Assembly: GCA_027658995.1 (NCBI GenBank)
Contig: JAQDQK010000002.1
Span: 331,702 to 347,812, forward strand
Direction: 5' to 3'
Origin: Propionibacteriaceae bacterium AM104-82
GTDB taxonomy: Bacteria; Actinomycetota; Actinomycetes; Propionibacteriales; Propionibacteriaceae
DNA length: 16,111 nt
Shown: positions 1 to 5,979 of the stretch, in pieces
Layout: each line of letters opens with the position of its first letter
How positions within the stretch are numbered: the first letter of the stretch is position 1
The notes under the pieces: generated by a model
What the model was told of the DNA's origin: nothing
Databases searched by the model: none
The model's input: only the letters and a program-made list of their open reading frames with translations
Made by a program: the position numbers and the translations under genes

Positions 1-11
1 GCGGTCCCGTC

Positions 12-106
12 GGTTGAGCCGCGCCAAGGCGCGAAGCGCCGCAACGCCCGCCGACCATGGGTTGAGCCGCGCCAAGGCGCGCAGCGCCGCAACGCGTGTC
101 GAAACC
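12..106. repeat. Two 48-bp-spaced copies of a TTGAGCC-type intergenic repeat
   Basis: Two near-identical units begin at 12 and 60, so the spacing is 48 bp. Over their first ~36 bases they differ at one position (gaagc versus gcagc). Each starts GGTTGAGCC and contains the self-complementary GCGCCAAGGCGC. The second ends in GTCGAAACC at 98-106. The outer arms GGTTGAGCC and GTCGAAACC reappear reverse-complemented elsewhere in the window (161-205, 14194-14236). This suggests a dispersed intergenic element rather than coding sequence. ORFs crossing it are arginine/proline-rich shadows. Confidence 0.7.
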
Positions 107-160
107 AACCAACCCCCGCCCGCGCAGGGACCCGACCCAGGACCCCGGACACCTCACGAA

Positions 161-240
161 GGTTTCGACCGATGCCAGCCGCTCCGCGCCTGCCATGGCT
201 CAACCAACGGGGACCGCTAAGCGCCTGCCATGGCTCAACC
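161..240. repeat. Inverted copies of the TTGAGCC/GTCGAAACC repeat family at the 3' end of the acetyltransferase gene
   Basis: Bases 161-205 run from GGTTTCGAC to GGCTCAACC, which is the reverse-complement orientation of the unit at 60-106. A second partial copy sharing GCGCCTGCCATGGCTCAACC lies at 221-240. It ends two bases before the stop codon of the minus-strand acetyltransferase gene (stop complement 243-245). Position right at a gene's 3' end fits a role in transcript termination or mRNA 3'-end stabilisation, which is inference. Confidence 0.6.
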
Positions 241-242
241 GA

Positions 243-1307
243 CTACAGCCGCTTCTGCATCGCCGCCTCGATCAGGATCGGGCGGAACCCCAAGGCCTCG
301 TTGACGCCGAGCATGTAGCGGTTCTCCTCGGCGTTCCACGTCACGACCGCCTTCGCGGCCGGGTCGGCGTTGCGGACCTGGAGCAGGTTGGCGGCCTTGA
401 CGAGCATCCCGAGCCGGTGGCCGCGATGCTCGGGCAGCACGATCGTGTCCCACTGATCCACCAGCGCGTCCGGGTTGATCCGGTCGCGGAACAGTTCGCT
501 GAGCGCGACGATCTCCCCGCTCGGCCGGTGCCTGACGACAGTGCGCCAGATGCGGTTGCTCGGCAGGAAGCGTTCCTCGATCTCACGCAGCCGGGCGACA
601 TCCCAGGTCGACTCGATGACATCCATTCCCCCGCTCGGCGGGTCGGTGTCCATCCGCTCCTTGAGGACGACGAGCCCGCCGATGATCTCGTCGTCGGCGA
701 CCCCTTCCCAGGCGATCAGCTCGTAGTCCTTCCCAGCGGCCGCCTCCGCCTCCGCGAGGGCGTCCTCCGGGGCGACGAGCGGCGCGTCGAAGTCGTAGCG
801 GCTGACCCGCTCGATCTGTTCCATGGCGAAGCCATTGCTGAGCGAGAACCGGATGCCCGAGAAGTCGGCGGGCGCCCGTCCGATGCCGGTGGTTGGCACC
901 GCGACGGGTTCGTCGCCCGCGATGGGGGCCATCACCCAGGCGGTGAGCCGCTTGAGCCCCGCCTCTGCGGCGAAGTCGTCGAGCCTGGCGAGCAGCGCCG
1001 TGCCGACGCCCCGACCACGGAAGCCCTCGTCGACGAAGACGAGCACGTTGCCCATGTCGGGCGAGTCGCGCTGGTTGACGTAGAGGTTGGCGAAGCCGAT
1101 CACGGCGTCGCCGTCGAGGGCGAGGATCCGTCGGACCCGGTCGGTGGTGTTCGACTTGGCGAGCGACAGCGACGACTCGTCGTCGACGTCCCACTCGGCG
1201 GTGCCGAGGAGTTCATGGTTGTAGGCCCGGACGAGGTCGCCGCGCGAGACCCACACGGGGTCGTCTGCGCGTTCGGGCAGCGCGATTTCGGAGATGGTGA
1301 TGGGCAT
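243..1307 (-). CDS. Tandem-domain GNAT family N-acetyltransferase
   Basis: This encodes a predicted cytoplasmic acetyl-CoA-dependent N-acyltransferase of 354 residues with two GNAT folds. The N-terminal domain (about residues 4-165) carries the acetyl-CoA pyrophosphate-binding loop RGRGVG at 97-102 after the strand NVLVFVDEGF. The C-terminal domain (about 190-350) has a second, altered loop RGHRLG at 295-300 and the GNAT-like ending NEALGF. Two-domain GNATs include Eis-like proteins and mycothiol synthase, but this sequence does not clearly match either, so the substrate is unknown. The start is the ATG at 1307, preceded by AGGAA seven bases upstream; a longer ORF to 1382 has no such signal and a non-conserved N-terminus. 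It is divergent from the patatin-like gene and ends in a repeat cluster. GC and codon use match the window. Confidence 0.85.
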   Translation of the reverse strand: MPITISEIALPERADDPVWVSRGDLVRAYNHELLGTAEWDVDDESSLSLAKSNTTDRVRRILALDGDAVIGFANLYVNQRDSPDMGNVLVFVDEGFRGRGVGTALLARLDDFAAEAGLKRLTAWVMAPIAGDEPVAVPTTGIGRAPADFSGIRFSLSNGFAMEQIERVSRYDFDAPLVAPEDALAEAEAAAGKDYELIAWEGVADDEIIGGLVVLKERMDTDPPSGGMDVIESTWDVARLREIEERFLPSNRIWRTVVRHRPSGEIVALSELFRDRINPDALVDQWDTIVLPEHRGHRLGMLVKAANLLQVRNADPAAKAVVTWNAEENRYMLGVNEALGFRPILIEAAMQKRL

Positions 1308-1402
1308 GATGAAGTTCCTGAAGGTTTTCTGGGCGTGCTGGACGACGGGGTCACCACGAGGGGCGACGCGCGCGGAGGTCACAGTCGGTTAATCATCGTG
1401 GC

Positions 1403-1414
1403 GGAAATGTTTCC
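1403..1414. promoter_or_regulatory. Short inverted repeat in the divergent intergenic region, possible operator
   Basis: GGAAATGTTTCC has 5-bp arms (GGAAA/TTTCC) around a 2-base centre. It lies in an AT-richer patch between the divergent acetyltransferase and patatin-like genes. The dyad could be a regulator binding site near the acetyltransferase promoter. No specific regulator is recognised, and a 5-bp arm is weak evidence. Confidence 0.25.
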
Positions 1415-1490
1415 ACAGCACGCGCCCCGTGGCAAGGCTCCGTTCGGGGGAAGGCTCGGCAGTCGGCGGCATCGCCTGCGGTGTACACCC

Positions 1491-1519
1491 TTGGCCGGGG
1501 CGCGGCGCAGGTGTATCTT
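1491..1519 (+). promoter_or_regulatory. Candidate sigma70-type promoter for the patatin leader transcript
   Basis: A -35-like TTGGCC (1491-1496) and a -10-like TATCTT (1514-1519) are separated by exactly 17 bases. Transcription would start near 1526. That is about 20 bases before the strong Shine-Dalgarno of the leader ORF at 1559 and about 135 bases before the patatin-like gene. The position is consistent with a long structured 5' leader. Confidence 0.45.
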
Positions 1520-1558
1520 TGCCTCGATTTCGTGAGCTTGGAGAAGGAGGTGAGCCCC

Positions 1559-1612
1559 ATGCCAGCAGCCCGCGCACTGGGCGCTCCCCGCGGTTCACGA
1601 CTCTGCGGCTGA
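1559..1612 (+). CDS. Putative 17-residue leader peptide upstream of the patatin-like gene
   Basis: A 17-codon ORF (MPAARALGAPRGSRLCG) starts at the ATG at 1559. It is preceded by AAGGAGGTGA (1545-1554), a nearly perfect complement of the 16S rRNA 3' end, and by a well-placed promoter. This is one of the strongest ribosome binding sites in the window, yet the frame stops after 17 codons. The stop codon (1610-1612) falls at the apical loop of a nested hairpin (1580-1632). The layout resembles leader peptides that couple ribosome position to folding of the downstream RNA, but the peptide has no recognisable run of regulatory codons. Codons include tandem Ala and several Arg. It could also be the relic of a longer gene. 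I do not recognise the peptide. Confidence 0.4.
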   Translation: MPAARALGAPRGSRLCG

Positions 1613-1632
1613 ACGGCCGCAACCGGAGCGCC
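1580..1632 (+). promoter_or_regulatory. Nested RNA hairpin in the 5' leader of the patatin-like gene
   Basis: Three helices share one continuous 3' strand. GGCGCTCC (1580-1587) pairs with GGAGCGCC (1625-1632). GGTT (1592-1595) pairs with AACC (1621-1624). GCGGC (1605-1609) pairs with GCCGC (1616-1620). The 5' strand has two bulges (1588-1591 and 1596-1604). The six-base apical loop TGAACG contains the stop codon of the leader ORF. A ribosome translating the leader would unfold most of the 5' strand, so translation and structure are mutually exclusive. No U-run follows, so a simple intrinsic terminator is unlikely. Confidence 0.5.
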
Positions 1633-1659
1633 AAACCCCTCTCCCGGAAGGCGACTCCC

Positions 1660-2607
1660 ATGAACACAGAAGCATTCCCCACACCCTCACACGGCAACTG
1701 GCCGCTTCCCTCGACCATCCCGCCCGCTCCTCCCGGCACTCCAACGCGCCGCGCCCTCGTGCTGGGCGGCGGCGGCGCGGCGGGCAATGCGTGGGAGATC
1801 GGCCTGATCGCCGGCCTGCACGCGGGCGGCATCGACCTGACCACCGCTGACCTGATCGTCGGCACCTCGGCGGGCGCGACCGCGGCGGCGCAACTGACCG
1901 GCGGCCCCTCCCCCGCGGACCTCTACGCGGCGATCCTCGACGAGCACTGGCCCGTCCCGTCCGTCCAGGCACCCGTCCCCCACGCGGCCGCGCAGACCTA
2001 CCTTGACTGGTCCGACGCCATCATCGCCGCCTCCTCCGATGCCGCGGACATGCGCCGACGGCTGGGCGCGGCCTCCATCGCGCTGTCCGACGGCGACCCC
2101 GAAGATCAGCGCCGCTGGCGCGACATCGTCACCCGGCGACTGCCCGCCGCCTCCTGGCCGCGTCGTCGGGTGCTGATCACGGCGATCGACGCCGACAGCG
2201 GCGAACCCGTCGCCTTCGACCGGGACTCCGGGGTCGACCTGGTCGACGCCGTCGCGGCGAGCACCAGCAACGGCTCCGGCGCGACGGGACCCTATGTGAT
2301 CGGCGGGCGTCGCTTCCTGGACGGCGGCTACCGGCGCAGCGAGAACGCCGACCTCGCAGCCGGGCACGAAATGGTGGTCGTGCTCGCCCCGTTCGGTGGC
2401 CGCAGCCGGATGCCTGCGGCCTGGCGGATGGACCTGGCGAGCCAGGTGGCCGAACTGCGGGCAGCGGGCAGCCAGGTGGTCCCGCTGTTTCCCCCGCCGG
2501 AGGTGCGCGACATCTTCGATGCCAACGCCGCCAACCCTGCGAACCGGAGACGCGCCGCACAGGCGGGGTTCGGTCAGGCACCGGGATTGACCGGCCTCGA
2601 GTGGTGA
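1660..2607 (+). CDS. Patatin-like phospholipase/acyl hydrolase family protein
   Basis: This is a 315-residue predicted serine lipid acyl hydrolase of the patatin/RssA-like family. The oxyanion-hole glycine run GGGGAAG is at residues 36-42. The nucleophile elbow G-T-S-A-G places Ser70. The second catalytic-dyad residue lies in D-G-G at Asp221. No signal peptide is evident: the ~30-residue Pro-rich N-terminus precedes the first beta strand directly, suggesting a cytoplasmic or peripheral enzyme. The chosen start is the ATG at 1660 with GGAAGG nine bases upstream. The frame is open back to 1429, but that extension lacks family sequence and overlaps the leader ORF and hairpin. The substrate is unknown; the family includes phospholipase A and lysophospholipase activities. 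It is followed after 101 bases by the DUF368 gene in the same direction, with its own candidate promoter. Confidence 0.85.
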   Translation: MNTEAFPTPSHGNWPLPSTIPPAPPGTPTRRALVLGGGGAAGNAWEIGLIAGLHAGGIDLTTADLIVGTSAGATAAAQLTGGPSPADLYAAILDEHWPVPSVQAPVPHAAAQTYLDWSDAIIAASSDAADMRRRLGAASIALSDGDPEDQRRWRDIVTRRLPAASWPRRRVLITAIDADSGEPVAFDRDSGVDLVDAVAASTSNGSGATGPYVIGGRRFLDGGYRRSENADLAAGHEMVVVLAPFGGRSRMPAAWRMDLASQVAELRAAGSQVVPLFPPPEVRDIFDANAANPANRRRAAQAGFGQAPGLTGLEW

Positions 2608-2664
2608 CCTGACGTCGGCGCGCGTCACGACGGCGACGATGCGGTGCGGCCGAGGGCGGTCACG

Positions 2665-2670
2665 TAGGGT
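2665..2670 (+). promoter_or_regulatory. Candidate -10 box for the DUF368 gene
   Basis: TAGGGT fits the actinobacterial TAnnnT -10 pattern. It would start a transcript near 2677, giving a ~32-base leader before the ATG at 2709. No convincing -35 hexamer is seen. Confidence 0.35.
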
Positions 2671-2708
2671 TGTCCCGACATCCGCGACCCAACCGAGACG
2701 AGCACCGC

Positions 2709-3668
2709 ATGGCCGAGCCCACCCCTCAGCAGGACCTAGACGTCGAGACCGACGTGACGCGACCCGACACCGTCGGGAGTTGGTTCGCGCGCCTCCTGAA
2801 GGGCATCGCCGTGGGCGTCGGTGCGATCCTGCCCGGCCTGTCGGGCGGCGTGCTCGCCGTCATCTTCAAGCTGTACGACCCGCTCATCCGGTTCCTGGCG
2901 AACCTGCGGCGCAACTTCGTCAAGAACGTGCTGTTCTTCATCCCCGTCGGGATCGGCGTCGGCGCGGGCATCGTGCTGTTCTCCGTGGTCGTCGAGGCGG
3001 CGTTCGGCAAGTACGCGGCGCAGTTCATCTGCCTGTTCATCGGATTCGTGATCGGCACCTTCCCGTCCCTGTTCCGGCAGGCGGGCAAGCACGGCCGCAG
3101 CACGCTCGACTGGATCATCATGGGCGTCGCGGCCGTGGCGATCTTCGCGCTGATGTACCTGGGCGGCGAGAGCACCTGGCTTGCGGTCGAGCCGAGCATC
3201 CCCGTCTGGTTCGGTTCCGGCGCGCTGATCGGCCTCGGCCTGATCGTGCCCGGCCTCAGCCCGTCGAACTTCCTGATCTACTTCGGGCTCTACGACAAGA
3301 TGGCCACCGGCATCAAGAACTTCGACATGAGTGTTGTCATCCCGCTCGCGCTCGGCCTGATCGTGTGCGTGCTGCTGCTGGCGAAGGCCGCCGAGTGGGC
3401 GTTCCGCAGGTACCACTCGCAGATGTACCACCTGATCCTGGGCATGGTCGTCGGGTCCTCCGTCGCGATCTTCCCGACCGTCGTGTTCCCCGCGTTCAGC
3501 GAGGCGGGGCTGGCCGCGTCGGGGCTCTCGCTCGGCAGTGCCATCGGGTTCGCCCTCGCGCTACTGGTCGTCGGCACGGTCGCCTCGTTCCTGTTCAGCA
3601 GGGTCGAGGACCGCGTCTCGGAACAGCGCGAGGCCCTCGACGCGGCCGCGAAGGAATCCAAGGGCTGA
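2709..3668 (+). CDS. DUF368 family polytopic membrane protein, candidate polyprenyl-phosphate transporter
   Basis: This is a 319-residue integral membrane protein with about eight hydrophobic segments. It carries the two internally repeated DUF368 signatures: P-G-L-S-G-G beginning at Pro42, followed by a K-L-Y-D turn, and the equivalent P-G-L-S-P-S-N beginning at Pro181, followed by G-L-Y-D-K. DUF368 proteins (PopT in published work) have been implicated, together with DedA proteins, in recycling undecaprenyl-phosphate across the membrane for cell-envelope synthesis. The role here is inferred from family membership. The start is the ATG at 2709, which removes a spurious TTG-initiated extension; the Shine-Dalgarno is weak. 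The N-terminal ~25 residues are acidic and cytoplasmic. The gene is convergent with the next one, with only 10 bases between stop codons and no obvious strong terminator. Confidence 0.85.
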   Translation: MAEPTPQQDLDVETDVTRPDTVGSWFARLLKGIAVGVGAILPGLSGGVLAVIFKLYDPLIRFLANLRRNFVKNVLFFIPVGIGVGAGIVLFSVVVEAAFGKYAAQFICLFIGFVIGTFPSLFRQAGKHGRSTLDWIIMGVAAVAIFALMYLGGESTWLAVEPSIPVWFGSGALIGLGLIVPGLSPSNFLIYFGLYDKMATGIKNFDMSVVIPLALGLIVCVLLLAKAAEWAFRRYHSQMYHLILGMVVGSSVAIFPTVVFPAFSEAGLAASGLSLGSAIGFALALLVVGTVASFLFSRVEDRVSEQREALDAAAKESKG

Positions 3669-3678
3669 GCCCCTCGAG

Positions 3679-5259
3679 TCAGTTCGCGAGCGCCCGCGCC
3701 GAGGCCCTGGCGCGCTCGGCCGCCTCGGCGGCCTCCAGGCGCGCGAGGTTCTTCCTGTCGTACTCGGAGGCCAGCCTGACCGCCGTGGATTCGGCGGCGG
3801 AGCGCACCTTCTCGACGTCCCTCTCGCCGTCCTGCACGGCACGCTTGCCCGTCGCCATCTGCGAGTAGCCCCAGAACGCGATCCCCAGCGAGATGAACAG
3901 CAGCACCACGAAACCGGGCGCGAAGAACATCAGAACGATGCTGACGGCGGCGAACACCCCGCTTGCGATCAGCGCCGGCCTGCCGTTCCTGGTCCGCTCG
4001 ACCTCGGCGTCGGCCTCCCTGCCGATCCGCCTGATCTCGGCCCGCATGGCGGCCTCGTCGGCGCCCTCCCGTGTGACGGCGATGCCGCTGCCCGACAGCA
4101 CCGCGCGGGGCTCCTCGATGACGCCCGGATCGGCCTGCTCCGCGACCCACGGGTCGAGCACCCGGGCGACCGGGCCCCACACCTGACGCCGGTCGCGCCT
4201 GCTGAACGCCTCGTCGAGGAGGGTGTCTCGCAGGCAGTCGACGGTGGGCCGATCGGTCGGGCTGACGGGCTCCTCGTCGAAGGAGGCCCCCTCCTCGCGG
4301 GTGATCTCCCTGCGCAGCGCCTCCGCCCTGTCGAGCAGGTCGCGCTCGCCCTGGTCGCCGTCGGCGATGATGGCGCGGGCCAGTTCCGCCAACCCGGCAT
4401 CGACGGACTGATCCGCCATGGCGGGGTCGTCGGCGCTCGACACCGAGGTGCGCGCAAACCCCTCGTCGTCGCCCTCGGCGACCGGCTCGAGGCTCACCTG
4501 CCACGAGTCGTCGCGCCCGTCGCCCAGGTCGGCGACCGCGTCGAGTTCCTCGGCGTAGCGGGTCAGGACATCGGCATCGGTGGCCTTCCCACCCGCCAGG
4601 CCGCGCAGCCAGGCGACCCAGTCGTCGGTGCCCGCGCCCTCGACGACCGCTGCCAGCCTCGCCATGACGCGGGGCAGCGCGCCGGGCCCGAACGCGCCCG
4701 CGAGGACAAGCCTCCACAGCCCCTGCTGGATGGGCGTCCACGACGGCCCATCGAGCAGCGCTGCGATGGTCTGGCTCTGGTCGGAGGTGTCGCCGAGCAG
4801 TCGGCGCGCGACCGTCAGGAACAGCGCGGCGTCCGCGCCGCGTCCGGTCGCACGGGCGGCCAGTTCAGGGTCGACAACCCCTCCCGGGTGCAGCGCCGCG
4901 ATCGCGGGCGGCAGCCAGTAGCCGTCGATGTCGGGGCGCTGCTCGGGCCGTTTCCCCTCCTGCAGCAGCGCGAGGTCGGTCAGCGCGAACCGGCGGGCCT
5001 GCTCGTTCATGGGGAACGCGGCGAGCAGTTGCCGGATCGAGTCGAGCTCCACGAAGGAGTAGAAGGACCTCGTCAGCGAATCGAGGCGCTGCTCGACGTT
5101 GCCCGACAGGTTCTGGAGTTGCGCGCGCATCTTCGCGGCGTCGGAGCCCATCTGGCGCAGCATCACGGCCTGGTCGTTGATGGCGCTGCGGACGCGCTCG
5201 CGCTGCGTGTACTCCGACGTGAACCAGGGGTCCGGCACGGCCTCGTAGCGATCGGTCAT
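3679..5259 (-). CDS. Hypothetical protein with N-terminal coiled coil and C-terminal membrane hairpin
   Basis: I do not recognise a named family for this 526-residue protein. Residues ~18-70 are heptad-like and rich in Q, R and L, suggesting a coiled coil. The middle (~70-420) is Ala-rich, helical and acidic, with a low-complexity linker around 250-285. Two adjacent hydrophobic segments at roughly 428-470, separated by a short Pro-Gly turn, form a membrane hairpin. The last ~55 residues are a highly charged amphipathic helix (Arg, Glu, Ala). This layout would place both ends in the cytoplasm. The coding frame is convincing by codon use and by start-to-stop continuity. The ATG at 5259 has no Shine-Dalgarno; a -10-like CAGACT sits at exactly -12 to -7, so leaderless expression is possible. 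The small membrane-protein gene 34 bases upstream probably shares its transcript. Confidence 0.7.
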   Translation of the reverse strand: MTDRYEAVPDPWFTSEYTQRERVRSAINDQAVMLRQMGSDAAKMRAQLQNLSGNVEQRLDSLTRSFYSFVELDSIRQLLAAFPMNEQARRFALTDLALLQEGKRPEQRPDIDGYWLPPAIAALHPGGVVDPELAARATGRGADAALFLTVARRLLGDTSDQSQTIAALLDGPSWTPIQQGLWRLVLAGAFGPGALPRVMARLAAVVEGAGTDDWVAWLRGLAGGKATDADVLTRYAEELDAVADLGDGRDDSWQVSLEPVAEGDDEGFARTSVSSADDPAMADQSVDAGLAELARAIIADGDQGERDLLDRAEALRREITREEGASFDEEPVSPTDRPTVDCLRDTLLDEAFSRRDRRQVWGPVARVLDPWVAEQADPGVIEEPRAVLSGSGIAVTREGADEAAMRAEIRRIGREADAEVERTRNGRPALIASGVFAAVSIVLMFFAPGFVVLLFISLGIAFWGYSQMATGKRAVQDGERDVEKVRSAAESTAVRLASEYDRKNLARLEAAEAAERARASARALAN

Positions 5260-5293
5260 GGTCTAAGTCTGGGGCATCGACGTGCCACCGGGC

Positions 5294-5557
5294 TCAGGCG
5301 AGGAAGCTCCGCCCCAGGTCAAGCCACGGAAGCAGGCCAAGCAGCGTGAAGGTGATCCCGGCCGCGGCCATCACGGCGCGGGTCCGGGCCCCGACGTCGA
5401 GGTCGACGTAGGCGCCTGCCAGCAGGCTCAGCCCCGCGATGCCGAGCATCAGCCAGAAGATGGAGGAACCCACGAACATCAACACGAGGGTGATCGCCGC
5501 GATGAGCAGGAACACGAGCGAGCCGACGCGTCGAAGAGCCCACGGTTTGACTGGCAT
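5294..5557 (-). CDS. Small three-helix membrane protein, hypothetical
   Basis: This is an 87-residue protein with three hydrophobic stretches (about residues 8-30, 32-47 and 60-78) and short polar links, including V-D-L-D-V-G-A-R between helices two and three. No named family is recognised. The ATG at 5557 is preceded by AGGAGG (5562-5567) four bases away. A TTG one codon earlier is also possible, but the spacing is worse. A -10-like TAGGCT lies at 5598-5603. The gene is followed after 34 bases by the larger coiled-coil membrane protein in the same direction, suggesting an operon and perhaps a shared membrane complex. The 257 bases upstream, up to the tRNA gene, contain only the promoter and an inverted repeat. 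Confidence 0.7.
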   Translation of the reverse strand: MPVKPWALRRVGSLVFLLIAAITLVLMFVGSSIFWLMLGIAGLSLLAGAYVDLDVGARTRAVMAAAGITFTLLGLLPWLDLGRSFLA

Positions 5558-5597
5558 CAAGCCTCCTACTCCCCCACCTACGTTGCTGGTCCCAGGC

Positions 5598-5603
5598 AGC
5601 CTA
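5598..5603 (-). promoter_or_regulatory. Candidate -10 box for the small membrane protein operon
   Basis: On the minus strand TAGGCT would start transcription near 5591. That leaves a ~34-base leader containing the AGGAGG ribosome binding site. No clear -35 is seen. Confidence 0.4.
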
Positions 5604-5734
5604 GCCCGAAAGGAGGGGTCGTGGGCGGTCGGTTTCGGACCCGATTTCGACGCCGGGAATAGGCCGTTGTCAGCGTCCCGTGAGCGCCAAACCCGCCCTT
5701 GAGCGTCCAGAACAATGAGGGCCTCACGAGCGAT

Positions 5735-5753
5735 CCTCGAAACCTTTTCGAGG
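5735..5753 (-). terminator. Inverted repeat downstream of the tRNA gene, possible terminator or processing hairpin
   Basis: CCTCGAAA (5735-5742) and TTTCGAGG (5746-5753) form a perfect 8-bp stem with a 3-base loop, about 60 bases past the tRNA 3' end. No T-run follows on the minus strand. It could be a high-GC-type terminator or an exonuclease stop. Confidence 0.35.
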
Positions 5754-5814
5754 CGCGTCGACGCCGGACGACGAGGAGAGTGCGAGGGGGAGGTTCCGCC
5801 GAGGCGGGAAGAAG

Positions 5815-5888
5815 TGGAGCGGGCGACGGGAATCGAACCCGCGTATCGAGCTTGGGAAGCTAGCGCTCTGCCATTGAGCTACGCCCGC
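5815..5888 (-). tRNA. tRNA-Gly (anticodon CCC)
   Basis: This is a complete cloverleaf of 71 bases plus an encoded CCA. The acceptor stem is GCGGGCG/CGCCCGC with discriminator T. The D stem is GCTC/GAGC with loop AATGGCA. The anticodon loop is TTCCCAA (anticodon complement at 5854-5856). A four-base variable loop is followed by a T stem GCGGG/CCCGT around TTCGATT. The anticodon stem CTAGC/GCTCG has one mismatch, U28 against C42. CCC decodes GGG glycine codons. Confidence 0.95.
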
Positions 5889-5899
5889 GTAGGACACAC

Positions 5900-5905
5900 A
5901 GGGTA
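5900..5905 (-). promoter_or_regulatory. Candidate -10 box for tRNA-Gly
   Basis: On the minus strand TACCCT lies 11 bases before the mature 5' end of the tRNA, implying a ~5-base 5' leader to be removed by RNase P. The 91 bases from 5889 to 5979 hold this element and the divergent promoter of the dehydrogenase gene. Confidence 0.35.
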
Positions 5906-5967
5906 GCAGGGTTGGGCGACCGGTCGCTCCCCCGGTCCGGCGGGCGCCCGAAGCCCTTCGACGTGAG

Positions 5968-5973
5968 TAGGCT
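5968..5973 (+). promoter_or_regulatory. -10 box placing transcription start on the dehydrogenase ATG (leaderless)
   Basis: TAGGCT occupies exactly -12 to -7 relative to the ATG at 5980, with a 6-base spacer and no Shine-Dalgarno. This geometry is typical of leaderless mRNAs in Actinobacteria and supports the chosen start. Confidence 0.55.
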
Positions 5974-5979
5974 TTCGCC

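Noticed and set aside
96..1535. A 479-codon plus-strand frame antisense to the acetyltransferase
   Set aside because: Shadow frame of a clear GNAT gene. It begins in repeat sequence and has no ribosome site.
1429..1659. N-terminal extension of the patatin-like protein to 1429
   Set aside because: The extension has no family sequence, starts in the divergent promoter region, and covers a strong ribosome site and hairpin. The ATG at 1660 has its own ribosome site and gives the expected family length.
3538..5349. A 603-codon plus-strand open frame across the hypothetical membrane protein
   Set aside because: Low-complexity Arg/Gly/Pro composition with no domains. The minus-strand frame has a natural start, membrane helices and normal codon use.
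5815..5888. tRNA-Gly as an integration site for a mobile element
   Set aside because: No integrase, no duplicated tRNA 3' end and no composition change on either side of the gene were seen in this window.
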